Positions 33,464 to 42,146 of a stretch of DNA of 64,000 bases are shown here, piece by piece. The DNA comes from Micromonospora matsumotoense (GTDB lineage: Bacteria > Actinomycetota > Actinomycetes > Mycobacteriales > Micromonosporaceae). Position 1 is the stretch's first letter. Every line of letters starts with the position of its first letter. The stretch spans positions 124,001 to 188,000 of the forward strand of contig NZ_FMCU01000010.1 in NCBI RefSeq assembly GCF_900091525.1, given 5' to 3'. Both the position numbers and the translations under genes were made by a program. The notes under the pieces are model-generated. The model had not been told where the DNA came from, searched no databases, and was given only the letters and a program-made list of their open reading frames with translations.

Positions 33464-34346
33464 CGGCCGGTCCGTGAGGTTGTCCCGGTGGTGGGCCGAC
33501 CGGTGGGTCATGATCGTCGCCCTGTTGGTGCTCGGCTACCTGTTCCTGCCGATCGCCGTGGTGGCCGGGCTCTCCTTCAACCGCCCGTCCAGCCGGCTGT
33601 CGTACGACTTCCACGAGTTCACCCTGGACAACTGGCGGCAGCCCTGCGCCACCTCCGAGATGTGCGACGCGGTGGTCCGCAGCGCGCAGATCGGTTTCCT
33701 CGCCACCGTCGGCGCCACCGTGATCGGCACCCTGATGGCGTTCGCCCTGGTCCGGCACCGGTTCCGGGGCCGCAGCGGGATCAACCTGCTGATCTTCCTG
33801 CCGATGGCGACGCCGGAGTTGGTGCTGGGCACCTCGCTGCTGGCCCTGTTCGTCTCCGCCGGGGTGCCGCAGGGCTTCTGGACCATCGTCATCGCGCACG
33901 TGATGTTCTGCGTCTCGTTCGTGGTGGTGACGGTCAAGGCCCGGCTCGCCGGGATGGACCGGCGGCTGGAGGAGGCCGCGATGGACCTCTACGCCAGCGA
34001 GTGGCAGACGTTCCGGCGGATCACCCTGCCGCTGGTGCTGCCCGGCATCGTGGCCGCCGCGCTGCTCGCCTTCTCGCTGAGCTTCGACGATTTCATCGTG
34101 ACGAACTTCAACGCCGGCACCACCGTCACCTTTCCGATGTACGTCTGGGGCGCCGCCCAACGGGGCATCCCACCGCAGGTCAACGTGATCGGCACGGCGA
34201 TGTTCGCCATCGCGCTCCTGCTCGTCGGGCTCAGCTCGCTGCGCGGAGGACGGTCCCGCCGCGCCGCGCTCCCGGTCGCCGCGCCCGCCGGCCGGGGCGC
34301 ACCGGCACCGGCCGGGCCCGGCCGACGGGCGACGGGCCCGTCGTGA
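33417..34346 (+). CDS. potC: Polyamine ABC transporter permease, PotC type
   Basis: A 309-residue permease with six predicted helices (VMIVALLVLGYLFLPIAVVA first; IGFLATVGATVIGTLMAFAL; LLIFLPMATPELVLGTSLLA) and the EAA-like loop LEEAAMDLYASEWQTFRRIT. The first 15 residues are encoded by the last copy of the 59-bp array and are polar and unlike PotC N termini, so they are a repeat-derived extension. An internal GTG or ATG near WVMIV would be the alternative start, but the TGATG coupling supports 33417. The C-terminal 35 residues are Arg/Ala/Pro-rich. Confidence 0.9.
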   Translation: MSARSAAQRSPAVANDGRSVRLSRWWADRWVMIVALLVLGYLFLPIAVVAGLSFNRPSSRLSYDFHEFTLDNWRQPCATSEMCDAVVRSAQIGFLATVGATVIGTLMAFALVRHRFRGRSGINLLIFLPMATPELVLGTSLLALFVSAGVPQGFWTIVIAHVMFCVSFVVVTVKARLAGMDRRLEEAAMDLYASEWQTFRRITLPLVLPGIVAAALLAFSLSFDDFIVTNFNAGTTVTFPMYVWGAAQRGIPPQVNVIGTAMFAIALLLVGLSSLRGGRSRRAALPVAAPAGRGAPAPAGPGRRATGPS

Positions 34347-35797
34347 TCCTCCCGCATACCGGCCGGGCGCTCGCCGACGCGACGCCCGTGCCCTACTGGC
34401 TGGACCGCCCGGAACGCCCCGACCCGTTGCCGCCCCTGCACGGCACACACCCCGCCGACCTGCTGGTCGTCGGCGGCGGGTACGGCGGACTCTGGGCCGC
34501 CCTGCTCGCCAAGCGGGCCGATCCGCAGCGGGACGTGCTGCTGGTCGAGGCGGGCACCTGCGGGTGGGCGGCGTCCGGGCGCAACGGTGGGTTCTGCGCC
34601 GCCTCGCTCACCCACGGGCTGGCCAACGGGGTGGCCCGGTTCCCCGACGAGATCGACGAGTTGGAGCGCCTCGGCCGGGAGAACCTGGACGCCATCGCCG
34701 CCACCATCGCCGAGTACGACATCGACTGCGACTTCGCCCGCACCGGCGAACTGTCGGTGGCGGTGGCCCCGTACCAGCTCGCCGGGCTCGCCGAGGACGC
34801 CGACCTGGCCCGCCGGCACGGCCACCGGGTGCGGCTGCTCGACGCCGACGAGGTGCGTGCCGAGGTGGACTCGCCGACGTACCTCGGTGGGTCGTGGGAC
34901 GCCGACCGGGTGGCCCTGCTCGACCCGGCGCGGCTGGCCTGGGGGCTGCGCCGCGCCTGCCTGACGCTCGGGGTGCGGATCCACGAGCACACCCGGGTCA
35001 CCGGGCTGCGCCGCGAGGGGGCCGGGCTGCGCGCCGACACCCTCGGCAACCCACCGTCGCGCCCCGCCGGGCGGGCGACGGGGGAGGGCGGGATGCCCGG
35101 GGTGGTGCGGGCCCGGCAGGTGGTGCTGGCGACGAACGCCTTCCCGCCGCTGCTGCGCCGGCTGCGCGCCCGGACCGTGCCGGTCTACGACTACGCGCTG
35201 ATGACCGAGCCGCTGACCGGGGCGCAGCGGGCCTCGATCGGCTGGCGCCACCGGCAGGGGCTGGCCGACACCGGCAACCAGTTCCACTACTACCGGATCA
35301 CCGACGACGGCCGGATCCTCTTCGGCGGCTACGACGCGGTCTACCACTACGGCAACCGGGTCGCCCCGGAACTGGAACAGCGCCAGGCCACCTTCACCGC
35401 CCTCGCCGAGCACTTCTTCACCACCTTTCCCCAGCTGGCGGGTCTGCGGTTCAGCCACCGCTGGGGCGGGGTGATCGACACCTGCACCCGGTTCTGCGCC
35501 TACTTCGGCACCGCCTACGGCGGGCGGCTGGCGTACGCCTGCGGCTACACCGGCCTCGGCGTGGGGGCCACCCGGTTCGGGGCGCGGGTCATGCTCGACC
35601 TGCTGGCCGGCGGGTCGACCCCGCTGACCCGGCTCGACCTGGTCCGCCGGGTGCCGTTGCCGTTTCCGCCGGAGCCCGTCCGGGCCGCCGGCATCCACCT
35701 CACCCGCTGGTCGCTGGCCCGCGCCGACGCGCACGACGGCCGGCGCAACCACTGGCTCCGTACGCTCGATCGTCTCGGTTTGGGGTTCGATTCCTGA
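34343..35797 (+). CDS. FAD-dependent amine oxidoreductase, PuuB-like
   Basis: A 484-residue flavoprotein of the DAO family. The dinucleotide-binding motif is DLLVVGGGYGGLWAALLAKR (residues about 40-60), followed by SGRNGGFCAASLTHGLANG, typical of gamma-glutamylputrescine oxidase and related enzymes. The C-terminal part has RWGGVIDTCTRFCAYFGTAY and ACGYTGLGVGATRFG. It would oxidise an amine with release of ammonia or aldehyde and H2O2. No glutamyl-polyamine synthetase is present in the window, so the substrate may be a free polyamine. GTG 34343 overlaps the potC stop (GTGA). A Gly-rich insertion lies near residues 235-255. Confidence 0.85.
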   Translation: MILPHTGRALADATPVPYWLDRPERPDPLPPLHGTHPADLLVVGGGYGGLWAALLAKRADPQRDVLLVEAGTCGWAASGRNGGFCAASLTHGLANGVARFPDEIDELERLGRENLDAIAATIAEYDIDCDFARTGELSVAVAPYQLAGLAEDADLARRHGHRVRLLDADEVRAEVDSPTYLGGSWDADRVALLDPARLAWGLRRACLTLGVRIHEHTRVTGLRREGAGLRADTLGNPPSRPAGRATGEGGMPGVVRARQVVLATNAFPPLLRRLRARTVPVYDYALMTEPLTGAQRASIGWRHRQGLADTGNQFHYYRITDDGRILFGGYDAVYHYGNRVAPELEQRQATFTALAEHFFTTFPQLAGLRFSHRWGGVIDTCTRFCAYFGTAYGGRLAYACGYTGLGVGATRFGARVMLDLLAGGSTPLTRLDLVRRVPLPFPPEPVRAAGIHLTRWSLARADAHDGRRNHWLRTLDRLGLGFDS

Positions 35798-36999
35798 TGC
35801 GCATCCTGCTCGTCGGTGCCGGCGGGGTCGGCTCCGCCGCCGTCGCCATCGCCGCCCGCCGCTCCTTCTTCGCCACCGTCGTCGTCGCCGACTACGACCT
35901 GACCCGGGCCGAACGGGCCGTCGCCGGACACGGCGACCGGTTCGTCGCCGCGCAGCTCGACGCCTCCTCGGCGGACGCGGTCGCCGCGCTCTGCCGGGAA
36001 CACCGGATCACCCACGTGCTCAACGCGGTCGACCCGCGCTTCGTCATGCCGATCTTCGACGGGGCGTTCGCCGCCGGGGCCGACTACCTGGACATGGCGA
36101 TGTCGCTGTCCCATCCGCACCCGGCACGGCCCTACACCGAGACCGGGGTGAAGCTCGGCGACACGCAGTTCGCCGCCGCCACCACCTGGACCGACGCCGG
36201 CCGGCTGGCGCTGTGCGGCATCGGCATCGAACCGGGCCTGTCCGACGTGTTCGCCCGGTACGCCGCCGACGAACTGTTCACCGAGATCGACGAGATCGGC
36301 ATCCGCGACGGTGCGAACCTGACCGTCGACGGCTACGACTTCGCCCCCTCGTTCTCCATCTGGACCACCATCGAGGAGTGCCTCAACCCGCCGGTGATCT
36401 GGGAGCGGGACCGGGGCTGGTACACCACCGAGCCGTTCAGCGAACCGGAGGTCTTCGACTTCCCGGCCGGCATCGGCCCGGTCGAGTGCGTCAACGTCGA
36501 GCACGAGGAGGTGCTGCTGATCCCGCGCTGGGTCAAGGCCAGGCGGGTCACCTTCAAGTACGGCCTCGGCAACGAGTTCATCGAGGTGCTCAGGGCGTTG
36601 CACAAGGTCGGTCTCGACTCGACCGTCCCGGTGTCGGTGCGCGGCGTGCAGGTCTCGCCCCGCGACGTGGTCGCCGCCAGCCTGCCCGACCCGGCCACCC
36701 TCGGCGACCGGATGCGCGGCAAGACCTGCGCCGGCACGTACGTCACCGGCACCGGGACCGACGGCCGGCCGCGCCGGGTCTACCTCTACCACGTGGTCGA
36801 CAACGAGTGGTCCATGCGGGAGTACGGCCACCAGGCGGTGGTCTGGCAGACCGCGGTCAACCCGGTGGTCGCGCTGGAACTGCTCGCCACCGGCGGCTGG
36901 TCCGGTGTCGGGGTGCTCGGCCCGGAGGCGCTGCCCCCGCGCCCGTTCCTCGACCTGCTCACCGACTACGGTTCACCGTGGGCGCTGGAGGAGCGCTGA
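35797..36999 (+). CDS. Saccharopine-dehydrogenase-like reductase, possible carboxy-polyamine enzyme
   Basis: A 400-residue NAD(P)-dependent enzyme with the N-terminal Rossmann motif MRILLVGAGGVGSAAVAIAA and the segments VLNAVDPRFVMPIFDGAFAA, YLDMAMSLSHPH and LCGIGIEPGLSDVFARYAAD, typical of saccharopine dehydrogenase-like proteins, which include carboxynorspermidine synthase. In that family it would form or split a C-N bond between an amino acid-derived aldehyde and a diamine. The ATG overlaps the stop of the oxidoreductase gene (TGATG). It is the last gene of the pot operon. A role in using aminoaldehyde or polyamine intermediates is inferred from location. Confidence 0.82.
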   Translation: MRILLVGAGGVGSAAVAIAARRSFFATVVVADYDLTRAERAVAGHGDRFVAAQLDASSADAVAALCREHRITHVLNAVDPRFVMPIFDGAFAAGADYLDMAMSLSHPHPARPYTETGVKLGDTQFAAATTWTDAGRLALCGIGIEPGLSDVFARYAADELFTEIDEIGIRDGANLTVDGYDFAPSFSIWTTIEECLNPPVIWERDRGWYTTEPFSEPEVFDFPAGIGPVECVNVEHEEVLLIPRWVKARRVTFKYGLGNEFIEVLRALHKVGLDSTVPVSVRGVQVSPRDVVAASLPDPATLGDRMRGKTCAGTYVTGTGTDGRPRRVYLYHVVDNEWSMREYGHQAVVWQTAVNPVVALELLATGGWSGVGVLGPEALPPRPFLDLLTDYGSPWALEER

Positions 37000-37128
37000 C
37001 CCCTGCCCCCGACTCCTTCTCGACGCCCGCTGACCCGGTGTCCGGAACTTTCCTGACAGTGGAACTGAACGGGGAGCGCTCCTGGGCCGTATCAGCCGAT
37101 GCAGGCAACGGCGACGACGGGAGACGTG

Positions 37129-37824
37129 GTGAAGGTGCAGCGCAAGCACGTACTGGCGGCGGGGGTGGCGGTGGTCGCCACGGCGGTGGTGGCGGTGGGG
37201 ACCGGATTCGGGTTCGCCGACACCACGTCCGCCCGTCCGAGCCTCTGCTCCGGGTCGGTGACCTTCTCCGCCGAGGGTGGGGGACCCGCCGCGACAAGTG
37301 ACCGGTTCCCCGTGGGCACACGGTTGCGGGTGACGAATCTGGACAACGGCAAGGTGGCGACGGTGTCGGTGAGTGGGCCGTCGGGCAGTTGTGTGCTGCT
37401 CAACGCCGCCGCGATGGACCTGGTCCGGGAGCCCGGCAAGAACGTGATCCGGCGCAACGTGGTCGAGCGGGTCGGCGTCGACGCGCCGGTGGCTCCCGCC
37501 CCCGGCGAGACCCGGCCCGGTGCCGCCCAGCCGCCGGCCACCCAGCGGCCGACGCCCCCGGCGACCGGCGTGGCTGCCGGGCGCAGCGCGTGCAGTGGCT
37601 CGGTCACCTTCTCCGCCGAGGCCGGCGCAGCCGCCGCGACGAGCGACCGGTTTCCGGTGGGGACCCGGTTGCGGGTGACGAACCTGGACAACGGCAAGGT
37701 GGCGACGGTGTCGGTGAGTGGGCCGTCGGGCAGTTGTGTGCTGCTCAACACCGCCGCGATGGAGCTGCTCCGGGAGCCCGGCAAGAACGTGATCCGGCGC
37801 AACCTGGTGGAGCTGGTGCGCTGA
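37129..37824 (+). CDS. Secreted protein with two near-identical double-psi-barrel-like repeats
   Basis: A 231-residue protein with an N-terminal signal peptide (HVLAAGVAVVATAVVAVGTG). It has two copies of an about 75-residue module (residues 40-115 and 155-230) separated by a Pro/Ala-rich linker. Each module reads CSGSVTFSAE, then TSDRFPVGTRLRVTNLDNGK, VATVSVSGPSGSCVLLN and REPGKNVIRRN, with two cysteines likely to form a disulfide. The pattern resembles RlpA/expansin-type barrels. GTG 37129 follows GGGAG at 37119-37123; GTG 37126 and ATG 37099 are alternatives. The two modules are almost identical in DNA sequence, so the duplication is recent. Confidence 0.8.
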   Translation: MKVQRKHVLAAGVAVVATAVVAVGTGFGFADTTSARPSLCSGSVTFSAEGGGPAATSDRFPVGTRLRVTNLDNGKVATVSVSGPSGSCVLLNAAAMDLVREPGKNVIRRNVVERVGVDAPVAPAPGETRPGAAQPPATQRPTPPATGVAAGRSACSGSVTFSAEAGAAAATSDRFPVGTRLRVTNLDNGKVATVSVSGPSGSCVLLNTAAMELLREPGKNVIRRNLVELVR

Positions 37825-37837
37825 CGGCCGTGGACGG

Positions 37838-39109
37838 TCAGCCGAAGGCGGCGTCCAGGATGTCCAGCCCACGGGCCAGCTCGTCGTCGGAGATCACCAG
37901 CGGGGGCAGGAAACGCAGCACGTTGCCGTAGGTGCCGCAGGTGAGGGTGAGCAGGCCGGCGGCGTGGCAGGCCGCCGAGACGGCGCTGGCGGCGGCCGGG
38001 TCCGGGACCAGGGTTCCCGGTCGGACCAACTCCACGGCCAACATCGCGCCCCGGCCGCGTACCTCGGCGATCCGGGGGTCGCGGGCGGCGACCGCGTGCA
38101 GCCGGTCGGTCAGCACCGACCCGATCCGCCGGGCGGCGGCGCTCAGGTCCAGCTCGCGCATCGTCTCGATGCTCGCCAGGGCCGCCGCGCAGGCGATCGG
38201 GTTGCCGCCGTAGGTGCCGCCCAGGCCACCGACGTGCACCGCGTCCATCAGCTCGGCCCGGCCGGTCACCGCCGCCAGCGGCAACCCACCGGCGATGCCC
38301 TTGGCCAGGGTGACCAGGTCCGGCACGACCCCCTCGTGGTCGCAGGCGAACCAGTCGCCGGTACGGCAGAAACCGGTCTGGATCTCGTCGGCGACGAGGA
38401 CCGCCCCGGCCGCCGTCGCCCACTGGCGCAGCGCGGGCAGGAAACCCGGCGCCGGTACGACGAAACCGCCTTCACCCTGGATCGGCTCGATCAGCACGGC
38501 CGCCACGTTCTCCGCCCCGACCTGCTTGTCCACCAGGTCGAGCGCCCGCGCCGCCGCCTCGGCCCCGGTCAGCCCGCCGTCGCGCAGCGGGTACGACATC
38601 GGCACCCGGTGGATCTCCCCGGCGAACGGCCCGAACCGGTGCTTGTACGGCATGTTCTTCGCGGTCAACGCCATGGTCAGGTTGGTCCGGCCGTGGTACG
38701 CGTGCTCGAAGACCACCACCGCCTGCCGGCCGGTGGCGTGCCGGGCCACCTTCACCGCGTTCTCCACCGCCTCGGCACCCGAGTTGAACAGCGCCGAGCG
38801 CTTCTCGAAGGTGCCCGGGGTCAGCGCGTTGAGCTGCTCGCAGACCGCCACGTACGACTCGTACGGCGCGACCATGAAGCAGGTGTGGGTGAACCGTTCG
38901 ACCTGGGCCCGCACCGCCTCGACGACGCGCGGAGCGGAGTTGCCGACGCTGGTGACCGCGATGCCGGCGGCGAAGTCGATCCACTCCCGCCCCTCGACGT
39001 CGACGATGGTGCCGCCGCTCGCGGTGTCGACGTAGGAACTGATCACACTGCCGACACCCCGGGCCACGGCAGCGCCCCGCCGCCGGTGCAGCTCCGCGCT
39101 GGAAGTCAT
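37838..39109 (-). CDS. gabT: 4-aminobutyrate aminotransferase
   Basis: PLP enzyme converting GABA and 2-oxoglutarate to succinate semialdehyde and glutamate. The 423-residue sequence has WIDFAAGIAVTSVGNSAPRV, LFNSGAEAVENAVKVARHAT (PLP-phosphate loop), VVFEHAYHGRTNLTMALTAK, PYKHRFGPFAGEIHRVPMSY, AVLIEPIQGEGGFVVPAPGF, LVADEIQTGFCRTGDWFACD and LVTLAKGIAGGLPLAAVTGR with the active-site Lys. These match bacterial GabT. Its ATG is 3 bp from the end of the upstream aldehyde dehydrogenase gene, so they form an operon that turns 4-aminobutanal into succinate semialdehyde. Confidence 0.93.
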   Translation of the reverse strand: MTSSAELHRRRGAAVARGVGSVISSYVDTASGGTIVDVEGREWIDFAAGIAVTSVGNSAPRVVEAVRAQVERFTHTCFMVAPYESYVAVCEQLNALTPGTFEKRSALFNSGAEAVENAVKVARHATGRQAVVVFEHAYHGRTNLTMALTAKNMPYKHRFGPFAGEIHRVPMSYPLRDGGLTGAEAAARALDLVDKQVGAENVAAVLIEPIQGEGGFVVPAPGFLPALRQWATAAGAVLVADEIQTGFCRTGDWFACDHEGVVPDLVTLAKGIAGGLPLAAVTGRAELMDAVHVGGLGGTYGGNPIACAAALASIETMRELDLSAAARRIGSVLTDRLHAVAARDPRIAEVRGRGAMLAVELVRPGTLVPDPAAASAVSAACHAAGLLTLTCGTYGNVLRFLPPLVISDDELARGLDILDAAFG

Positions 39110-39112
39110 GGG

Positions 39113-40549
39113 TCAGCCCTCGATGTGGTGCATGACGTGCTTGATCCGGGTGTAGTCCTCCAGGCTGTAGACCGACAGGTCCTTACCGTGGCCGGAGTGC
39201 TTGAAACCGCCGTGCGGCATCTCCGAGACGAACGGGATGTGGGTGTTCACCCAGACACAGCCGAAGTCGAGTCGGCGGGTCATCCGCATCGCCCGGCCGT
39301 GGTCGCGCGTCCAGACCGAGGCGGACAGGCCGTAGTCGACGCCGTTGGCCCAGCGCACCGCCTCGTCCTCGTCGGTGAACCGCTGCACGGTGATGACCGG
39401 GCCGAACACCTCCTGCTGGATGATCTCGTCGGCCTGGCGCACCCCGGAGACCACGGTGGGGGAGTAGAAGTAGCCGCGCCCGCCCACCCGTGCGCCACCG
39501 GCGTGCAGGTCGGCGTGGTCGGGGAGCCGGTCGACGAAGCCGCTGACCCGGGCGAGCTGGTGGGCGTTGTTCAGCGGGCCGTAGAGCACGTCGGCGTCGT
39601 CCGGGGCACCGGTCCTGGTGTTGCGGGCCTGCTCGGTCAGGGCCGCCACGAAGTCGTCGTGCACGCCGGGGCCGGCCAGCACCCGGGTCGCCGCGGTGCA
39701 GTCCTGACCGGCGTTGAAGTAGCCGCCCAGCGCGATCGCCTCGGCCGCCGCCGCCACGTCCGCGTCGTCGAAGACCACCACCGGGGCCTTGCCGCCCAGC
39801 TCCAGGTGGGTGCGCTTGAGGTCCGGCGCGGCGGCGGAGGCGACCTCCATGCCCGCCCGGGTCGAGCCGGTGATCGACACCAGCTGCGGCGTCGGATGCG
39901 CCACCAGGGTACGACCGGTGTCCCGGTCGCCACAGACCACGTTGAACACCCCCGGTGGAAAGAACTCGGCGGCGATCTCGGCCAGCAGCAGCGTCGACAC
40001 CGGCGTGGTGTCCGACGGCTTCAACACCACCGTGTTGCCGGCCGCCAGCGCCGGGGCGATCTTCCAGACCGCCATCATCAGCGGGTAGTTCCACGGGGTG
40101 ACCTGCGCGCAGACCCCGATCGGCTCGCGCCGCACGTACGAGGTGTGCCCCGCCAGGTACTCCCCGGCCGAACGGCCCTCCAGCAGCCGTGCCGCCCCGG
40201 CGAAGAACCGGAACTGGTCCACCGCCGGTGGCAACTCCTCCTCGGCGGTGAGCTGCCGGGGCTTGCCGGTGTTGCGCACCTCCGCGTCGACCAGCTCGGC
40301 GGCCCGCGACTCCACCGCGTCGGCGAGCTTCAGCATCGCGCGCTGCCGCTCCGCCGGGGTGGTCTCCCGCCAGCTCTCGAAAGCGGTGGCCGCGGCCCGC
40401 ATCGCCGCGTCCACGTCCGCCGGCCCGGAGACGGGAGCCTGGGCGAAGACGTCACCGGTGCAGGGGTCGATCAGGTCGGCGTGACCGCCGTCCACCGGGT
40501 CGACGTACGCGCCGTCGACGAAGTTGCGCAGCTGCTGCTGGTCGCTCAT
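39113..40549 (-). CDS. Gamma-aminobutyraldehyde dehydrogenase
   Basis: NAD(P)-dependent oxidation of 4-aminobutanal to GABA. The 478-residue aldehyde dehydrogenase begins MSDQQQLRNFVDGAYVDPVD and shows the motifs PIGVCAQVTPWNYPLMMAVW, ALAAGNTVVLKPSDTTP, SITGSTRAGMEV, THLELGGKAPVVVFDDADV (general base Glu), YFNAGQDCTAATRVL (catalytic Cys) and QQEVFGPVITVQRF. NAGQDC is characteristic of the PuuC/PatD branch. It lies upstream of gabT on the same strand and would take the product of the polyamine transaminase or oxidase. It is divergent from the second aldehyde dehydrogenase. Confidence 0.9.
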   Translation of the reverse strand: MSDQQQLRNFVDGAYVDPVDGGHADLIDPCTGDVFAQAPVSGPADVDAAMRAAATAFESWRETTPAERQRAMLKLADAVESRAAELVDAEVRNTGKPRQLTAEEELPPAVDQFRFFAGAARLLEGRSAGEYLAGHTSYVRREPIGVCAQVTPWNYPLMMAVWKIAPALAAGNTVVLKPSDTTPVSTLLLAEIAAEFFPPGVFNVVCGDRDTGRTLVAHPTPQLVSITGSTRAGMEVASAAAPDLKRTHLELGGKAPVVVFDDADVAAAAEAIALGGYFNAGQDCTAATRVLAGPGVHDDFVAALTEQARNTRTGAPDDADVLYGPLNNAHQLARVSGFVDRLPDHADLHAGGARVGGRGYFYSPTVVSGVRQADEIIQQEVFGPVITVQRFTDEDEAVRWANGVDYGLSASVWTRDHGRAMRMTRRLDFGCVWVNTHIPFVSEMPHGGFKHSGHGKDLSVYSLEDYTRIKHVMHHIEG

Positions 40550-40680
40550 GGTGAGGTCTCTCCAGGGGTGGCTGGGAGTCGGAGTCAGCGGAGGTAATCG
40601 TAATCTGACTGCCATCTTGGCTACTGAATTCGCGGCAGACAAGGGCTTGGGCGACTGTTTCCGTGCGACCCCGGGTCGTC

Positions 40681-40692
40681 TACGCTGCCGAC
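40681..40692 (+). promoter_or_regulatory. -10 box of the leaderless aldehyde dehydrogenase gene
   Basis: TACGCT (40681-40686) is followed by GCCGAC and then GTG at 40693, which matches the spacing of leaderless actinobacterial transcripts and decides the start codon. The 143-bp divergent region with the GABA-aldehyde dehydrogenase is relatively AT-rich at 40590-40640 and may carry operators. I could not find the 13-mer of the other two polyamine promoters in it. Confidence 0.55.
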
Positions 40693-42132
40693 GTGGAGCC
40701 GAGAGCGTTCTGGGTCGCCGGTCGTGCCGTCCACGGCGAGGACGAGCTGACCGTCACCCACCCGTACGACGGGCGGGCGGTGGGGCGTACCAGCTGGGCC
40801 ACGCCCGACCAGGTCGAGACGGCGGTCGCGGCGGCGGCGCGGGTGGCGGCGGAGGCCACGGCCCTGCCCGCGCACGTCCGGGCGGCGGCGCTGGACCACG
40901 TCTCCCGGCAGCTCGCCGCGCGGGCGGCGGAGGCGGCCGACCTGATCACCGCCGAGAACGGCAAACCGATCAGCTGGGCGCGGGCCGAGGTGGGCCGGGC
41001 GGTGTCCACGTTCCGCTGGGCCGCCGAGGAGGCGCGACGGTTCTCCGGCGAGTTGCAGCGCCTCGACACCGACCCCGCCGCGACCGGCCGGATCGCCCTG
41101 GTCAGGCGGGTGCCCCGGGGCCCGGTGCTGGGCATCGCCCCGTTCAACTTCCCGCTCAACCTGGTGGCGCACAAGGTCGCCCCGGCCCTCGCGGTGGGCG
41201 CGCCGATCATCGTGAAGCCGGCCCCGGCGACGCCGCTGTCCGCGCTGCTGCTCGGGGAGATCCTCGCCGGCACGGAGCTGCCGGCCGGCATGTTCTCGGT
41301 GCTGCCGCTGCCCAACGACCGCGCCGCCGACCTGGTCACCGACCCCCGGCTGCCGGTGGTCTCGTTCACCGGCTCCGGGCCGGTCGGCGCGCAGATCCGC
41401 CGCCGGGTGCCGGAGAAGCACGTCACCCTGGAACTCGGCGGCAACGCGGCGGCGGTGATCTGCGCGGACTGGGCGTCCGACGAGGACCTCGCCTTCGCCG
41501 CCCGGCGGATCGCCACCTTCGGCAACTACCAGGCCGGGCAGTCCTGCATCGCCGTGCAGCGGGTCCTCGTGCACGAACGCCACCACGACGTCTTCCTGCC
41601 CCGGCTGGTCGCCGCCGTGCGGTCGCTGCGCACCGGCGACCCGGCCGCCGAGTCGACCGACGTCGGGCCGCTGGTCTCCGTCGAAGCCGCCCAACGGGTC
41701 GAGGCGTGGGTCGACGAGGCCGTCGCCGCCGGGGCCACCGTCGAGACCGGGGGCCGCCGCGACGGCGCCAGCTATCCGCCCACCGTGCTGACCGGGGTGC
41801 CGTCGTCGGCCAAGGTCTGCGCCGAGGAGGTCTTCGGGCCGGTGCTGGTGGTGGCGTCGGTGGAGAGCGACGACGCCGCGTTCGCCGCCGTCAACGACTC
41901 GGCGTACGGGTTGCAGGCGGGGGTGTTCACCCACCGGCTCGACGTGGCGTTCGTCGCCGCGCGGGTGCTGGAGGTGGGCGGGGTGATCGTGGGCGACGTG
42001 CCGTCGTACCGGGCCGACCAGATGCCGTACGGGGGCGTCAAGGGCAGCGGGGTCGGCCGGGAGGGCGTGCGGTCGGCGATGGACGACTACACCGAGCCGA
42101 GGGTGCTGGTGCTGACCGGGGTGCAGTTGTAG
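40693..42132 (+). CDS. Aldehyde dehydrogenase, probable succinate-semialdehyde type
   Basis: A 479-residue NAD(P)-dependent enzyme that would complete the pathway by oxidising succinate semialdehyde to succinate. Motifs: RVPRGPVLGIAPFNFPLNLV, APALAVGAPIIVKPAPATPL, SFTGSGPVGAQIRRR, HVTLELGGNAAAVICADWAS (Glu base), FGNYQAGQSCIAVQRVLVH (Cys nucleophile) and CAEEVFGPVLVVASV. The QAGQSC form occurs in several dehydrogenases including GabD-like and lactaldehyde enzymes, so the substrate is inferred from the neighbours. GTG 40693 is supported by a TACGCT box 6 nt upstream; GTG 40663 is an alternative. Confidence 0.85.
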   Translation: MEPRAFWVAGRAVHGEDELTVTHPYDGRAVGRTSWATPDQVETAVAAAARVAAEATALPAHVRAAALDHVSRQLAARAAEAADLITAENGKPISWARAEVGRAVSTFRWAAEEARRFSGELQRLDTDPAATGRIALVRRVPRGPVLGIAPFNFPLNLVAHKVAPALAVGAPIIVKPAPATPLSALLLGEILAGTELPAGMFSVLPLPNDRAADLVTDPRLPVVSFTGSGPVGAQIRRRVPEKHVTLELGGNAAAVICADWASDEDLAFAARRIATFGNYQAGQSCIAVQRVLVHERHHDVFLPRLVAAVRSLRTGDPAAESTDVGPLVSVEAAQRVEAWVDEAVAAGATVETGGRRDGASYPPTVLTGVPSSAKVCAEEVFGPVLVVASVESDDAAFAAVNDSAYGLQAGVFTHRLDVAFVAARVLEVGGVIVGDVPSYRADQMPYGGVKGSGVGREGVRSAMDDYTEPRVLVLTGVQL

Positions 42133-42146
42133 GCCCGGCGCCCGTC

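Noticed and set aside
33204..34448. Minus-strand frame through the 59-bp array and potC, encoding repeated RLRGSAALHSS-type units
   Set aside because: It is a by-product of the repeat being open in several frames; the plus-strand chain of starts, stops and Shine-Dalgarno sites explains the array, and the potC region is clearly plus-strand coding.
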